NCBI GenBank assembly: GCA_964404445.1
Contig: CAYOJW010000002.1
Location: forward strand, 310,001 to 374,000
Length of the DNA stretch: 64,000 nt
From: UBA2336 sp964404445
Lineage (GTDB): Bacteria; Bacteroidota; Bacteroidia; Cytophagales; Cyclobacteriaceae
Direction of reading: 5' to 3'
Part shown: positions 1 to 9,034 of the stretch, piece by piece
Numbering within the stretch: position 1 is the first letter of the stretch
Layout of the letters: each line of letters opens with the position of its first letter
Position numbers and translations under genes: made by a program
Notes under the pieces: generated by a model
Databases searched by the model: none
What the model saw: the letters and a program-made list of their open reading frames with translations, nothing else
What the model was told of the DNA's origin: nothing

Positions 1-19
1 AGTTATACTCGTTCTAATT

Positions 20-3000
20 TTAAAGACCTAACTCGGCTTTGTTTCTCACTTTCGAGAGATACCAGATGTTTGGCTTCACACCAATTTCTTCCAACACCTG
101 ATACGCACGAGGGTTCTTGGTAATCTTATCTACTTTATGATCAATTACTTTTTCCATCTTACCGTTAACCTCAATCTCTTTATACTGAGGCTCGATTCCC
201 AAAAGCTTGCTGATTTTGCTTTCCGGATCGTTCACATCACCGAACACAATGGCTCCGGTTGAACAAGCCGACTGACAAGCCGTTGTTACCTCGCCATCTT
301 TCAGCGGACGTCTTTCTTTTTTGGCACTCAACTTACCGCTTTGAATACGCTGTACGCAGAATGAACATTTTTCCATAACACCGCGCGAACGTACGGTAAC
401 ATCGGGGTTCAATACCATTTTACCGAGGTCGGTGTTCATGGCAGGGTTTATATTTTCAAACTGTTTGTTATCGTGGTACTTAAACCAGTTGAAACGTCTT
501 ACTTTATACGGACAGTTGTTTGCACAATAGCGTGTACCAATACAACGGTTATATACCATCTGGTTAAGACCTTCGGTACTGTGAGTTGTTGCAGCAACCG
601 GGCATACTGTTTCGCAAGGTGCATTGTTACAGTGCTGGCATAGCATCGGCTGGAACACTACCTCCGGGTTATCGGCTGCCTCTTCGGCTTTAGCCCAGCC
701 CCAGCTTTCGGGTTTTTCAGCGCTTGCATAATAACGGTCGATGCGCAACCAGTGCATTTCCCTACGGTTGATCACTTCTTCACGACCTACCAGTGAAACG
801 TTATTTTCCACGTTACAAGCCACCACACAAGCCGCACAACCTGTACAGGTGTTCAGGTCGATGGCCATACCCCAGTGGTGATTCTTGTACTCGTAACCTT
901 TCCACATCGAAAACTCACCGGGTTTTACTTTATGATCGTCTTTATCACGCCAGGTGCTTACCGCAGGCTGATAACTGCGTTTCCAGTCTTTGCGTTGGTA
1001 ATCGCTCAACACGGTTTCCTGCACAACGGTCTGCCGACCCATGTAGGTTTGGTGTGTTTGTGTTGTAGCGATTTGATATTTTTCTGATGAACGCTCGAAT
1101 TTCGTTACCGCTCCGCTAAAGCTTAACGAACCATTTACGAGTGTAGCAAATGGGTATGCGTTTTTACCAATGCCATCGGCAACTTTACCGGCTTTTGTAC
1201 GACCATACCCTAACGGGATACCAATCGTACCCGGAGTTTGGCCTGGTTGCACTAATACAGGTAGTGTTACATCTACACCGTTAATGGTAATATTCGCCAT
1301 GACGGTTTTCGCTTCTTTGAAATCAATATCGGAAGCGTCTTTTGCTGAAACCGTTACATAATGATCCCAAACGGCTTTCGTAATCGGATCGGGCAACTCC
1401 TGCAACAGAGGGTTGTTGGCTTGCGAACCGTTACCTACTGTTCCGTTTTCATATACTACAAATTCAAATCCGGAAGCCGGTTTGTAGTTAGCCGCAATGG
1501 CCTCGGCCGCTGCGCTTACGTTACCGGCAAACGTGAGGGTTACGGGTGCTGCCGATGTTTCTAACACGCCATCGTACAGGCACTTATCCCACCAGGTTTG
1601 GAAGTTACCGCCTTTAAAGAACCAGCTCTTCCAGTTATTTTTTAAGATTTCAAAATAATCAACATTGGTTTCGCCAGCCCAAATCAATAAACTCTCTTGT
1701 GCGGCACGCGATTTGAAAATCGGTGTAATGGCAGGCTGGGCAATGCTGTAATATCCCTTTTTAGGTTCAGCGTCATTCCATGCCTCTAAGTAATGGTGAT
1801 CAGGTGCAATAAATTCAGCTAATGTTGCTGTTTCGTCTTCTTTATAAGAAGTAGCGATTTTCACGCCTACTTTCTTCAGGCCTTCGGCCAAAGCACCTCC
1901 CAGCGGATGATCATAAACAGGGTTACAGCCATAGAATATAACGGCTGCAACGTTACCCGCTTCGGTTTCTTTCACGAAAGCATCCATGGCTTCATCGTTG
2001 CCCTGACGGAAGTTTACCGGCACGCCAACGATAGTTGATCCGTAGCTGTTCAACATACTGTTGATGGCGTTAACCAACACCTGTACGGCTTTATCGTTCG
2101 ATCCTGCCACAACCAACGCCTTACCCCGGTTAGCCCACAAGTCGTTGGCCGCTTCGGCTAAGTATGGTTTTTCCACTCCGCCCGAAACCTGTGCAACGCC
2201 TGCTTTAGCTGCTATTAAATTATAGAGTTGTGCCACAACAGCGCCTTCTTCCGAGGGTTTGATTTGCACGCGGTAATCGGCATTTGCCCCGGTAATCGAA
2301 AGGATTGTTTCGAACTGGTAGTGGCGTGACATCTCTTTTTTATCTTCGCCTACCTCACGTGTTTTTGCATACTGTTTGGTAGCTTCGATTGGCGAAAGGC
2401 CGGAGTTGATGAAATCTGAAGCAATGCTCACAATGGTGTCGGCCTTACTGAAATCGTACGAAGGAATCATGGCTGTGCCGAATGATTCTTCGTTTGCTTT
2501 TAACGTTCCGTAAGCCGAAACCTGATCATATACAACGTGCTGGGTAGTCGGGTATTTCGCTTTGAATTTTTCGATAACAGCTTTTGTACTCGGGCTTAAA
2601 ATGGTATTGCTTACCAGTACAATTTTGCCTCCGCTAACGGCTACACCGGTTAATTTCTCGATAATGGCCTTGTCCTGGTCTTCCCAGTTGGTTTTGGCTC
2701 CGGCAGTTTTCGGCCAACGCAAACGTGCGTTATCGTATAAAGAAAGAACAGAAGCTTCAACCTGTGCTGAAGTTCCGCCTTGTGTAATGCTTGAAAGTGT
2801 GTTGCCGTCAACTTTAATCGGGCGACCCTCGCGAACTTTTACTACGACACTGCAATAATCGCCACCGTTGGTATAGGTAGAGGCATAGTAGTTGGCAATG
2901 CTGGGGTCAACATCAACCGGCTTATTAACATACGGAATCGCATTACGGATAGGCGCTTCGCACGCTGCCAGCGCTACGGCCGACATGCCAAAGCCCATCA

Positions 3001-3139
3001 TCTTCAAAAAATCTCTACGCGAGTGGCCTGTGTTTTCTTCAGGTCCCGGAGCGAACTCGTCATTGGCGTGTTTTACAAACTCACTATCGTTGGTGAGTTG
3101 CTCAAGACCTTTCCAATATATCTTTTTAGATTCTTCCAT
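20..3139 (-). CDS. actB: Alternative complex III subunit ActB (molybdopterin-like + Fe-S fusion)
   Basis: Large iron-sulfur subunit of alternative complex III, the quinol-oxidising respiratory complex that replaces cytochrome bc1 in many Bacteroidota. The 1039-residue protein has a twin-arginine signal near residues 40-60 (SRRDFLKMMG followed by a hydrophobic stretch), so it is expected to be exported folded. Residues of about 60-700 resemble the molybdopterin oxidoreductase fold. The C-terminal third holds ferredoxin-like cysteine clusters (CTGCAACVVAC, CQHCNNAPCETVC, CIGTRYCANNC, CSFC...CQSAC), enough for three to four Fe-S clusters. It lies 46 nt downstream of actA on the same strand, and the rest of the operon (expected actC onward) lies beyond the left edge. 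The start follows from the Tat motif placement. Confident from family knowledge and gene pairing. Confidence 0.93.
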   Translation of the reverse strand: MEESKKIYWKGLEQLTNDSEFVKHANDEFAPGPEENTGHSRRDFLKMMGFGMSAVALAACEAPIRNAIPYVNKPVDVDPSIANYYASTYTNGGDYCSVVVKVREGRPIKVDGNTLSSITQGGTSAQVEASVLSLYDNARLRWPKTAGAKTNWEDQDKAIIEKLTGVAVSGGKIVLVSNTILSPSTKAVIEKFKAKYPTTQHVVYDQVSAYGTLKANEESFGTAMIPSYDFSKADTIVSIASDFINSGLSPIEATKQYAKTREVGEDKKEMSRHYQFETILSITGANADYRVQIKPSEEGAVVAQLYNLIAAKAGVAQVSGGVEKPYLAEAANDLWANRGKALVVAGSNDKAVQVLVNAINSMLNSYGSTIVGVPVNFRQGNDEAMDAFVKETEAGNVAAVIFYGCNPVYDHPLGGALAEGLKKVGVKIATSYKEDETATLAEFIAPDHHYLEAWNDAEPKKGYYSIAQPAITPIFKSRAAQESLLIWAGETNVDYFEILKNNWKSWFFKGGNFQTWWDKCLYDGVLETSAAPVTLTFAGNVSAAAEAIAANYKPASGFEFVVYENGTVGNGSQANNPLLQELPDPITKAVWDHYVTVSAKDASDIDFKEAKTVMANITINGVDVTLPVLVQPGQTPGTIGIPLGYGRTKAGKVADGIGKNAYPFATLVNGSLSFSGAVTKFERSSEKYQIATTQTHQTYMGRQTVVQETVLSDYQRKDWKRSYQPAVSTWRDKDDHKVKPGEFSMWKGYEYKNHHWGMAIDLNTCTGCAACVVACNVENNVSLVGREEVINRREMHWLRIDRYYASAEKPESWGWAKAEEAADNPEVVFQPMLCQHCNNAPCETVCPVAATTHSTEGLNQMVYNRCIGTRYCANNCPYKVRRFNWFKYHDNKQFENINPAMNTDLGKMVLNPDVTVRSRGVMEKCSFCVQRIQSGKLSAKKERRPLKDGEVTTACQSACSTGAIVFGDVNDPESKISKLLGIEPQYKEIEVNGKMEKVIDHKVDKITKNPRAYQVLEEIGVKPNIWYLSKVRNKAELGL

Positions 3140-3185
3140 TTTGTAATGAACCGTTATTCGTAATGCTTATTCTAAACTCTTTATA

Positions 3186-4445
3186 TTAATAGTGACACTT
3201 TGCGCACTCTAAACCGCCAATGTCTTCAACCTTCATATTCTCTTTGCTGGTTTTGCTGTGCAACTCCACAAGGTTATCGTAATACTCGTTGCCTTTGGTG
3301 TTTACATCGGTTTTGCGATGGCAATCGATACACCAACCCATGGTTAATAAAGAGTATTGACGTACCACATCCATAGTTTCGATAGGGCCGTGACAGGTTT
3401 GACATTCAATGTTACCCACGTTTACGTGTTGGGCGTGATTGAAATACGCCAGATCGGGCAGGTTGTGGATCCGTACCCACTCGATGGGCTTCTGGTTAGG
3501 GCCAAACGTTAATGTTTCGGCATTCCAGTCGGCCGCTTTCCAAATCAGTTTAATTTGCTCAGAGTCTGTCTTAACCGAACGGTGACAGTTCATACAAATG
3601 TTTACCGAAGGAATGGTGGCACTCTTGCCTTTCATTACACCGGTATGGCAATATTTACAGTCGATTTCGTATTCGCCAGCGTGTAGTTTGTGTGAGAATG
3701 CAATAGGCTGTTTAGGCGCGTAACCCTGCTGAATACCAATGGAATACAACCCGTTGATTACGGCTTTGAAGCCCAGCGCACCGACTAAAAACACCACAAC
3801 AAACATAAAGCCCCGGCTTCGGGTAATGGTAGCCAGTGTAATGGGTGAGTGAACAATTTCTTTCTCTTCATCCGACAGGTTGCGCTGATCGAGGAAACGT
3901 TTCAGCGATGAAACCAGGAAGCCGAGAATAATAACTAATAATACAAGAATGATCAGCATCCCCACGAGGATGGTATTCAGGTAAGCTGACGATACGCCTG
4001 AGTTGCTTCCGCTATCGGCTGTTGCGACAGGTGCTGCCGCTACTTCAGGCCCCTTGGCGGTTTCTGCTTTAATGTAGGCTAAAATGGATAATATCTGCTC
4101 ATCATTAAAACTTGTGAAGGCAGTCATCTGGCTTTTCTTGTACTTTTCAAAAATGGCAACACCATAATCATCACCGCTCGCTACAACTTTTGCCGAGTTC
4201 CTGATCCAGTCTTTCAACCAGTTTACAGAAGGTACACGGTCTTCAACGCCTGCTAAGGCAGGACCTACTGACTCCTGATGTACTTTGTGGCAGGATTTAC
4301 AGTTGCCATTGAACAAAACCTGCCCGGCACTGATGGATGCCTCATCGGTTGGGATGTCTTGTGCCCGGACTGTAAAACTTAACAGGGTGAGTAACGTAAC
4401 AACTGAAAATATTTTGGTAACAGTTGAAGTAAAATGTCTTATCAT
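3186..4445 (-). CDS. actA: Alternative complex III subunit ActA (multiheme cytochrome c with fused monoheme domain)
   Basis: First gene of the act operon. The 419-residue protein starts with a signal peptide (cleavage near AQD, residue 30). It then has a mono-heme cytochrome c domain (CKSCH at 49-53), a membrane helix at about 155-180, a second one at about 212-232, and a pentaheme domain with CKYCH 263-267, CMNCH 284-288, CQTCH 348-352, CIDCH 372-376 and CAKCH 414-418, so six CXXCH sites in all. ActA classically carries five hemes; the extra N-terminal mono-heme domain is a fusion. It passes electrons from quinol towards a terminal oxidase. It is followed closely by actB and preceded by a strong promoter at 4482-4512. 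Confidence 0.92.
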   Translation of the reverse strand: MIRHFTSTVTKIFSVVTLLTLLSFTVRAQDIPTDEASISAGQVLFNGNCKSCHKVHQESVGPALAGVEDRVPSVNWLKDWIRNSAKVVASGDDYGVAIFEKYKKSQMTAFTSFNDEQILSILAYIKAETAKGPEVAAAPVATADSGSNSGVSSAYLNTILVGMLIILVLLVIILGFLVSSLKRFLDQRNLSDEEKEIVHSPITLATITRSRGFMFVVVFLVGALGFKAVINGLYSIGIQQGYAPKQPIAFSHKLHAGEYEIDCKYCHTGVMKGKSATIPSVNICMNCHRSVKTDSEQIKLIWKAADWNAETLTFGPNQKPIEWVRIHNLPDLAYFNHAQHVNVGNIECQTCHGPIETMDVVRQYSLLTMGWCIDCHRKTDVNTKGNEYYDNLVELHSKTSKENMKVEDIGGLECAKCHY

Positions 4446-4481
4446 GGTAAAGGTTAATGTCCGGTTTTACATCAAGTGGCA

Positions 4482-4512
4482 CAAATCTACTACCCGGTGT
4501 GGTTATTTCAAA
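4482..4512 (-). promoter_or_regulatory. Bacteroidota-type promoter of the act operon
   Basis: Read on the minus strand, TTTG (4512-4509), a 19-nt spacer and TAGATTTG (4489-4482) match the Bacteroidota sigma consensus TTTG-N19-TAnnTTTG at every fixed base. The element sits 37 nt upstream of the actA start, giving a short leader of about 30 nt. Matched by eye. Confidence 0.75.
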
Positions 4513-4838
4513 TAAAATTGCAACGCTTAGCGATATTTTTGAGGGGTTTTAAAGTCATTTTTATCGATGTGCTGCTTGGTGTATGAAGCGATTGTCAATG
4601 AGTTACATTATAGTTTAGAATCAGTTTAAATAGTGCGTAAATCAATAAATTTCAACAATTTTTACCAGATAACTCATAAAGCACTACGCATAAACTTCTA
4701 CGCTGCGTTTATCCGGTTCGTGTAACCTGCTCTATGCTTGTAGTTGTAACTGCTGTTCGCGCGCACTTCAATCAACTACCCTACCCGATACCAAGGTGTG
4801 TATCCAACAGGATATATTAAAAAAAACAATCTAAATTC
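4513..4838. other. Intergenic stretch upstream of the act promoter
   Basis: About 330 bp between the act promoter and the end of the convergent-side gene at 4839. No open frame with coding character, RNA gene or strong stem-loop was seen. It is AT-rich near 4600-4680. Confidence 0.5.
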
Positions 4839-5621
4839 TTACTTCGCCCAGCCTTCAATGCCCAATCCAAACAACGCAAAATCGTATTTCACCGGATCGG
4901 CCGGATCGAGTTTGCTTAGGTTGCCGGTCAGTTCCATAGCGGTAAGCCAATCGTTCGTTTTACGGGTAATCAACCCAAGCTTACGCGCCACACGCTCAAC
5001 ATGCACATCGCACGGACAAATAAGCTGCGAGGGTTTGATGTTTTTCCAAATACCAAAATCAACACCCTGGTTGTCGTTGCGCACCATCCACCGCAAATAC
5101 ATTGCTAAGCGTTTGCAAGTTGACTTCCGTAATGGTGTGGGTACATGCTTGCGCGTTCGTACGGGATAATCGGGCAAACCGAAGAAAGTATCCTGAAAAG
5201 CGATCAGCCCGTTTTCGATGGTAGGTTCACCGGCAGGGAATAAAAAGGCATCTTCTAATGAATCGTGTTGTTGGTAAAACGATTTCAGAAATTCGATAAA
5301 ATACAATGTATCGGTTGCGTTAAATGTGCGGTGTTTAAATTTCAGAAAAGGTCTTAAATCATGATCGGAATGATGTACAATAAATCGGTACGGATCATTA
5401 TCCATCATGGCCATCAGTTCGCTGCATTTTTGGATAATGACTTTCCGTTTTCCCCAGGCTAATGTAGCAGCAAACAGCCCGGCTATTTCAATATCTGGTT
5501 TTCTGGTAAAGCGGTGCGGAATGCAAACCGGGTCATGCTCAATAAATGTCGGTTTATTATACAGTTCTACTTTCGGATCGAGAAAATCTTTGAGAGCATT
5601 GAAATCAATTCGTGCAGACAT
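4839..5621 (-). CDS. TIGR02757 family protein (DUF2400)
   Basis: A 260-residue soluble protein without signal peptide that matches the TIGR02757/DUF2400 family: an early HDPVCIPHRF stretch, the AGLFAATLAWGKR block, and a C-terminal KYDFALFGLG. The CPCDVHVERVARKLGL segment near residue 210 resembles the helix-hairpin-helix region of DNA glycosylase-like folds. Members are widespread in Bacteroidota, and their role is not established. It is divergently transcribed from the serine hydrolase gene, with 45 bp between starts. The start is the ATG at 5621, which gives the usual family length. Confidence 0.85.
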   Translation of the reverse strand: MSARIDFNALKDFLDPKVELYNKPTFIEHDPVCIPHRFTRKPDIEIAGLFAATLAWGKRKVIIQKCSELMAMMDNDPYRFIVHHSDHDLRPFLKFKHRTFNATDTLYFIEFLKSFYQQHDSLEDAFLFPAGEPTIENGLIAFQDTFFGLPDYPVRTRKHVPTPLRKSTCKRLAMYLRWMVRNDNQGVDFGIWKNIKPSQLICPCDVHVERVARKLGLITRKTNDWLTAMELTGNLSKLDPADPVKYDFALFGLGIEGWAK

Positions 5622-5666
5622 GGCTGCAAGATTAACGCATTATTGTTAAGTTCACAGAAAAAAATT

Positions 5667-7055
5667 ATGTCAGTAAAAAAGGTTGTTGGCCGGTCGCTTC
5701 TCACGTTGGTTGTGGTTGCGTTGGTTTATGGCGTATATTATGCTTCACAGGCATTACCAATCCTGACGGGTTACGGGGCTAAAAATCTTTGCTCGTGTGC
5801 ATACCTTGCTAACCGCCCGGCCGATGATATTATTCATAATGAGTTATCGGCTTTTCCATTGTCGTTAGGTTCGTATAGGCTCCATCCCGAAGACTCATCG
5901 GCAACCGCTACGGTACTGGGGTTTGCCCGGCAGAAAGCCATCTACCGAAAAGGATTAGGTTGTACACTATTGAGTGAAATCACAGAAGACGAACTGCGTG
6001 CCCAGAAGTTTAACGTAGCCAAACCGCTGGACGTACATACCGATACCCTTGCATGGCCGTTAGGCGATGCGCTTATTGATACAGTGTTAGCCGGTGTAAA
6101 TTATGAGTTGCTCCATAAAACCGTAGCCGATGCATTTGCCGAACCGGGTGAAAAGAAAAATCGCAGAACACGCGCCATCGTTGTCGTTTACCACGGACAA
6201 ATCATTGCCGAACAATACGCACCGGGTTTCGACCGGCATACGCGACAACTCGGCTGGTCGATGGCCAAAAGCATTACCAATGCGTTGATTGGCATTTTGG
6301 TACGCGATGGCAAACTTTCGGTAAACGATGCCCCTCCGTTCGATGCGTGGAAGAACGATAACCGCAGTACCATTACCATCAACAACCTGTTGCAAGCCAG
6401 CAGCGGATTAGACTGGGAAGAAAATTACGCCAAACCCAGCAGTGCAACCAACATGCTGTTTAAAAAGAAAGATGCAGGCTTGTTTGCTTCACAGTCGTTA
6501 CTGAAAGATGAACCGGGCAAAGTATTTTATTATTCGAGCGGAACCAGCAATATGCTCGCGTGGATTGTACGGCATACGGTTGGCGATGCCGATTATTATC
6601 AATTTCCTTCAACACGTTTATTTCAAAAAACAGGTATGCAAAGCATGGTTCTTGAACCTGATGCCGGAGGTACGTTTGTAGGTTCATCGTATGCGTTTGC
6701 CAATGCCCGTGACTGGGCACGGTTTGGTTTATTGTACCTCAACGATGGAACCTTTTTGGGCGAACGCATCTTGCCCGAAGGCTGGGTTGAATACACCACC
6801 ACCCCGGCCGAAGGCGCACCTTTAGGACAATACGGTGCACAGTTTTGGCTGAACGCTGGCGCGAAAGACGATGTGCAAAAACGTTTTTATCCCGATGTGC
6901 CCACCGATTTATTCTGGGCTGATGGATATGAAGGGCAGAATGTTTTTATCATTCCATCGAAAGATCTGGTAGTGGTAAAGCTCAGCCAGTCGAGCGGTAA
7001 TTATTTAGACGATAATAAATTCCTTGCAGACATTATCGAGGCATTGGGTGAATAA
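5667..7055 (+). CDS. Class C beta-lactamase-family serine hydrolase
   Basis: Serine hydrolase of the beta-lactamase/DD-peptidase/esterase superfamily, 463 residues. An uncleaved or signal-anchor hydrophobic segment (about residues 8-28) suggests periplasmic exposure. The active-site tetrad SMAK (S198 nucleophile, K201) is present. A YYSSGTSN block near residues 288-295 takes the place of the YxN motif, and a C-terminal DGYEGQNVFIIP block resembles the HxG-like third motif. The substrate is unknown; family members include peptidases, esterases and D-aminoacylases, so resistance should not be assumed. The frame is open further upstream to 5514 but overlaps the divergent gene. The ATG at 5667, directly before the membrane segment, is the sensible start. 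trmN6 follows after 11 nt. Confidence 0.85.
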   Translation: MSVKKVVGRSLLTLVVVALVYGVYYASQALPILTGYGAKNLCSCAYLANRPADDIIHNELSAFPLSLGSYRLHPEDSSATATVLGFARQKAIYRKGLGCTLLSEITEDELRAQKFNVAKPLDVHTDTLAWPLGDALIDTVLAGVNYELLHKTVADAFAEPGEKKNRRTRAIVVVYHGQIIAEQYAPGFDRHTRQLGWSMAKSITNALIGILVRDGKLSVNDAPPFDAWKNDNRSTITINNLLQASSGLDWEENYAKPSSATNMLFKKKDAGLFASQSLLKDEPGKVFYYSSGTSNMLAWIVRHTVGDADYYQFPSTRLFQKTGMQSMVLEPDAGGTFVGSSYAFANARDWARFGLLYLNDGTFLGERILPEGWVEYTTTPAEGAPLGQYGAQFWLNAGAKDDVQKRFYPDVPTDLFWADGYEGQNVFIIPSKDLVVVKLSQSSGNYLDDNKFLADIIEALGE

Positions 7056-7066
7056 AAAAGAAATCA

Positions 7067-7774
7067 TTGGCCGATTATTTTCACTTTAAAAAATTCTCTG
7101 TGCGGCACGACCGCAGCGGCATGAAGGTTGGCACCGATGGCGTATTGTTAGGCGCATGGGTTGACGTGCGACACGCTACACACATACTCGATATTGGCAC
7201 CGGCACGGGTGTAATCGCGCTGATGTTAGCGCAACGTGCAGCCGACTCGGTTACGATCGATGCCGTTGAAATTGATGCCGATGCCTTTGCCGATGCACAT
7301 GAAAATATTGCCGCATCGCCCTGGCACGATCGCATTCATGCACACCACACATCCATACAGGCATTTAATACAACCGTTCAGTTCGACCTGATTGTGAGCA
7401 ACCCGCCTTACTTTCAAAAAAGCTATAAACCACCGACTGCACAACGCGAAACCGCACGACATACCGAACAATTAACGTTCGATGAAATACTGGCAACGGC
7501 CGAAAAACTATTGCACCCGCATGGAAAACTCAATGTAATCTTACCCTATACCGAAGGACTGCAATTTATCGCTCTTGCCGAGCATAAAGGATTGCACTGC
7601 ACACGAAAATGGGTTTTTAGAACACGCGAAAACAAACCTGTTGAACGATTGCTACTCGAATTTTCATGGATTAAAAACCCACTGAAAGAAGGTGAAATTT
7701 TATTGTACCGTTCAGGCGAAGAGTGGTCGGACGGGTACAGGAAACTTACCCGCGATTTCTACCTGAAATTGTAA
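7067..7774 (+). CDS. trmN6: tRNA1(Val) A37 N6-methyltransferase TrmN6
   Basis: SAM-dependent adenine-N6 methyltransferase that modifies A37 of tRNA1(Val) (YfiC/TrmN6 family), 235 residues. It shows the SAM-binding LDIGTGTG at 41-48 and the amino-methyltransferase catalytic NPPY at 112-115, inside the family context DLIVSNPPYF. The GMKVGTDGVLLGAW block near residues 18-31 is typical of this subfamily. No ATG lies in frame before residue 19, so the start is the TTG at 7067, preceded by a purine-rich AAAAAAGAAA. The gene is 11 nt behind the serine hydrolase, which suggests cotranscription. Confidence 0.88.
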   Translation: MADYFHFKKFSVRHDRSGMKVGTDGVLLGAWVDVRHATHILDIGTGTGVIALMLAQRAADSVTIDAVEIDADAFADAHENIAASPWHDRIHAHHTSIQAFNTTVQFDLIVSNPPYFQKSYKPPTAQRETARHTEQLTFDEILATAEKLLHPHGKLNVILPYTEGLQFIALAEHKGLHCTRKWVFRTRENKPVERLLLEFSWIKNPLKEGEILLYRSGEEWSDGYRKLTRDFYLKL

Positions 7775-7866
7775 GGTTAAAATTTATTAACATTTCAATT
7801 CATCTCATTATCAAGTATTTATAAAATAAAAATTGTGTGTTCAAACATATAATTAGGGTTTTGCGT

Positions 7867-7874
7867 TATGTTTG
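7867..7874 (+). promoter_or_regulatory. -7 element upstream of the YceI gene
   Basis: TATGTTTG matches TAnnTTTG 30 nt before the ATG at 7904. No TTTG was seen at the expected 19-nt spacing upstream, so the -33 element is weak or absent. Confidence 0.5.
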
Positions 7875-7903
7875 TTCAGTAAAACAAGAAAACTCAATCA
7901 ACT

Positions 7904-8470
7904 ATGAAAAAAATCAATGTTTTAGTTGCACTTCTTTTTGTTGCAACGGGCGTATTTGCCCAGGCCACTACCTATAAAGTAGATAAGGCACACTCCAGCA
8001 TCGGCTTTTCTATTCCGCACATGCTGATCTCAGAAGTGGACGGCCAGTTTAAGTCGTTCGAGGCCACCATCAACGCTTCAAAAGAAGATTTCTCGGATGC
8101 TACCGTTGAAGTAACAGCCGATGCCACCTCGATCTACACCAACAACGATGGCCGCGACAAACATTTAAGAAGCGCGGATTTCTTTGATGTTGAAAAGTAC
8201 CCTACCCTTACGTTCAAAAGCACTTCGTTTACAAAAACAGGCGACAAAACTTATACCGTAACCGGTGATCTGACCATGCACGGTGTTACCAAGCCTGTTA
8301 CATTAGAGGCTACCTTAACCGGTACTGCCGCTGGCCGCGATGGTAAAAAAATTGTAGGCTTTAAAGCTACCGGCAAACTAAACCGCATCGATTACGGTGT
8401 GGGTAAATCAGGCCCCGGTGCAGGCGATGAAGTAACCATCACCGTGAAATCAGAGTTTAAGGCTCAGTAA
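7904..8470 (+). CDS. YceI-like family periplasmic protein
   Basis: A 188-residue lipocalin-fold protein of the YceI family, which binds isoprenoid-type lipids. It has a signal peptide cleaved after VFAQ (about residue 19). The mature protein begins ATTYKVDKAHSSIGFSIPHM, a family hallmark, and contains the TMHGVTKPVTLE motif near residue 125. It is expected in the periplasm. A MarR regulator gene follows on the same strand, separated by an inverted repeat. YceI/MarR neighbourhoods are common in Bacteroidota, so the regulator may control this gene; that link is inferred. Confidence 0.93.
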   Translation: MKKINVLVALLFVATGVFAQATTYKVDKAHSSIGFSIPHMLISEVDGQFKSFEATINASKEDFSDATVEVTADATSIYTNNDGRDKHLRSADFFDVEKYPTLTFKSTSFTKTGDKTYTVTGDLTMHGVTKPVTLEATLTGTAAGRDGKKIVGFKATGKLNRIDYGVGKSGPGAGDEVTITVKSEFKAQ

Positions 8471-8498
8471 TACGATATAGACAGGATAAGCCCAATCT

Positions 8499-8579
8499 TA
8501 ACCGCAGAGGTGCAAAGAGCGCAAAGAAAAAAAAACAACATCAAAAAAAACTCAGCGTTCTTAGCGCCTTTGCGGTTTA
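8499..8579. repeat. Imperfect inverted repeat with long arms (dispersed-repeat type)
   Basis: The left arm at 8499-8527 (AACCGCAGAGGTGCAAAGAG core) pairs with the right arm at 8551-8579 (TTAGCGCCTTTGCGGTT core), with about 22 of 29 positions complementary and an A-rich loop of about 23 nt. It fills the gap between the YceI stop and the MarR start. Sequences of this CCGCAAAGGCGC type are, from memory, dispersed in many environmental genomes. Confidence 0.7.
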
Positions 8580-8587
8580 ATAAAAAA

Positions 8588-9034
8588 ATGAAAATCGAAG
8601 ACGAGATCAAACAACCGAAGTTTAAAAGCGCTTACCAAAAGGCGGTGATCAATCTTATCTTCACCACTAACTGGCTGCAAGACCAGCATCAGAAATTTTT
8701 CAAATCTATCGGTATCACCGTACAACAGTTTAACATCCTGCGGATACTGAAAGGACAACACCCGAAAAGCATATCGGCTTCTGAAATCAAACTGCGTATG
8801 CTCGATAAAAATTCGGATGTATCGCGGTTACTCGACCGGATGGCCGTTAAAAAACTCATCACCAAAAAAACCTGCCCTAACGATAAACGCGCGGCCGATG
8901 TTTCCATTACATCCGAGGGGCTTGCCGTTCTGGCCGCTATCGAGAAGAAACAAAATGAAATAAACAATATACTTCACATCTCGGAAGCAGAAGCCACACA
9001 ACTCAGCAACCTGTTGGATAAAGCACGCGGCTAA
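8588..9034 (+). CDS. MarR family transcriptional regulator
   Basis: A 148-residue winged-helix regulator of the MarR family. Helices around QQFNILRILKG (about residues 40-50), the recognition region SASEIKLRMLDKNSDVSRLLDRM and the wing KKTCPNDKRAADVSITSEG are all family-typical. It probably acts as a ligand-responsive dimeric repressor in the cytoplasm. The open frame extends upstream to 8510, but that part is the inverted repeat; the ATG at 8588 gives the usual MarR length. The last 4 nt overlap the stop of the convergent M3 peptidase gene. Its likely target is the upstream YceI gene and itself, by neighbourhood only. Confidence 0.88.
   Translation: MKIEDEIKQPKFKSAYQKAVINLIFTTNWLQDQHQKFFKSIGITVQQFNILRILKGQHPKSISASEIKLRMLDKNSDVSRLLDRMAVKKLITKKTCPNDKRAADVSITSEGLAVLAAIEKKQNEINNILHISEAEATQLSNLLDKARG

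Noticed and set aside
5514..5666. Longer open frame upstream of the serine hydrolase start
   Set aside because: The segment overlaps the divergent TIGR02757 gene and would place a polar region before the membrane anchor; the ATG at 5667 is better.
8510..8587. N-terminal extension of the MarR protein
   Set aside because: It consists of lysine-rich translation of the inverted repeat and is not part of the family fold.
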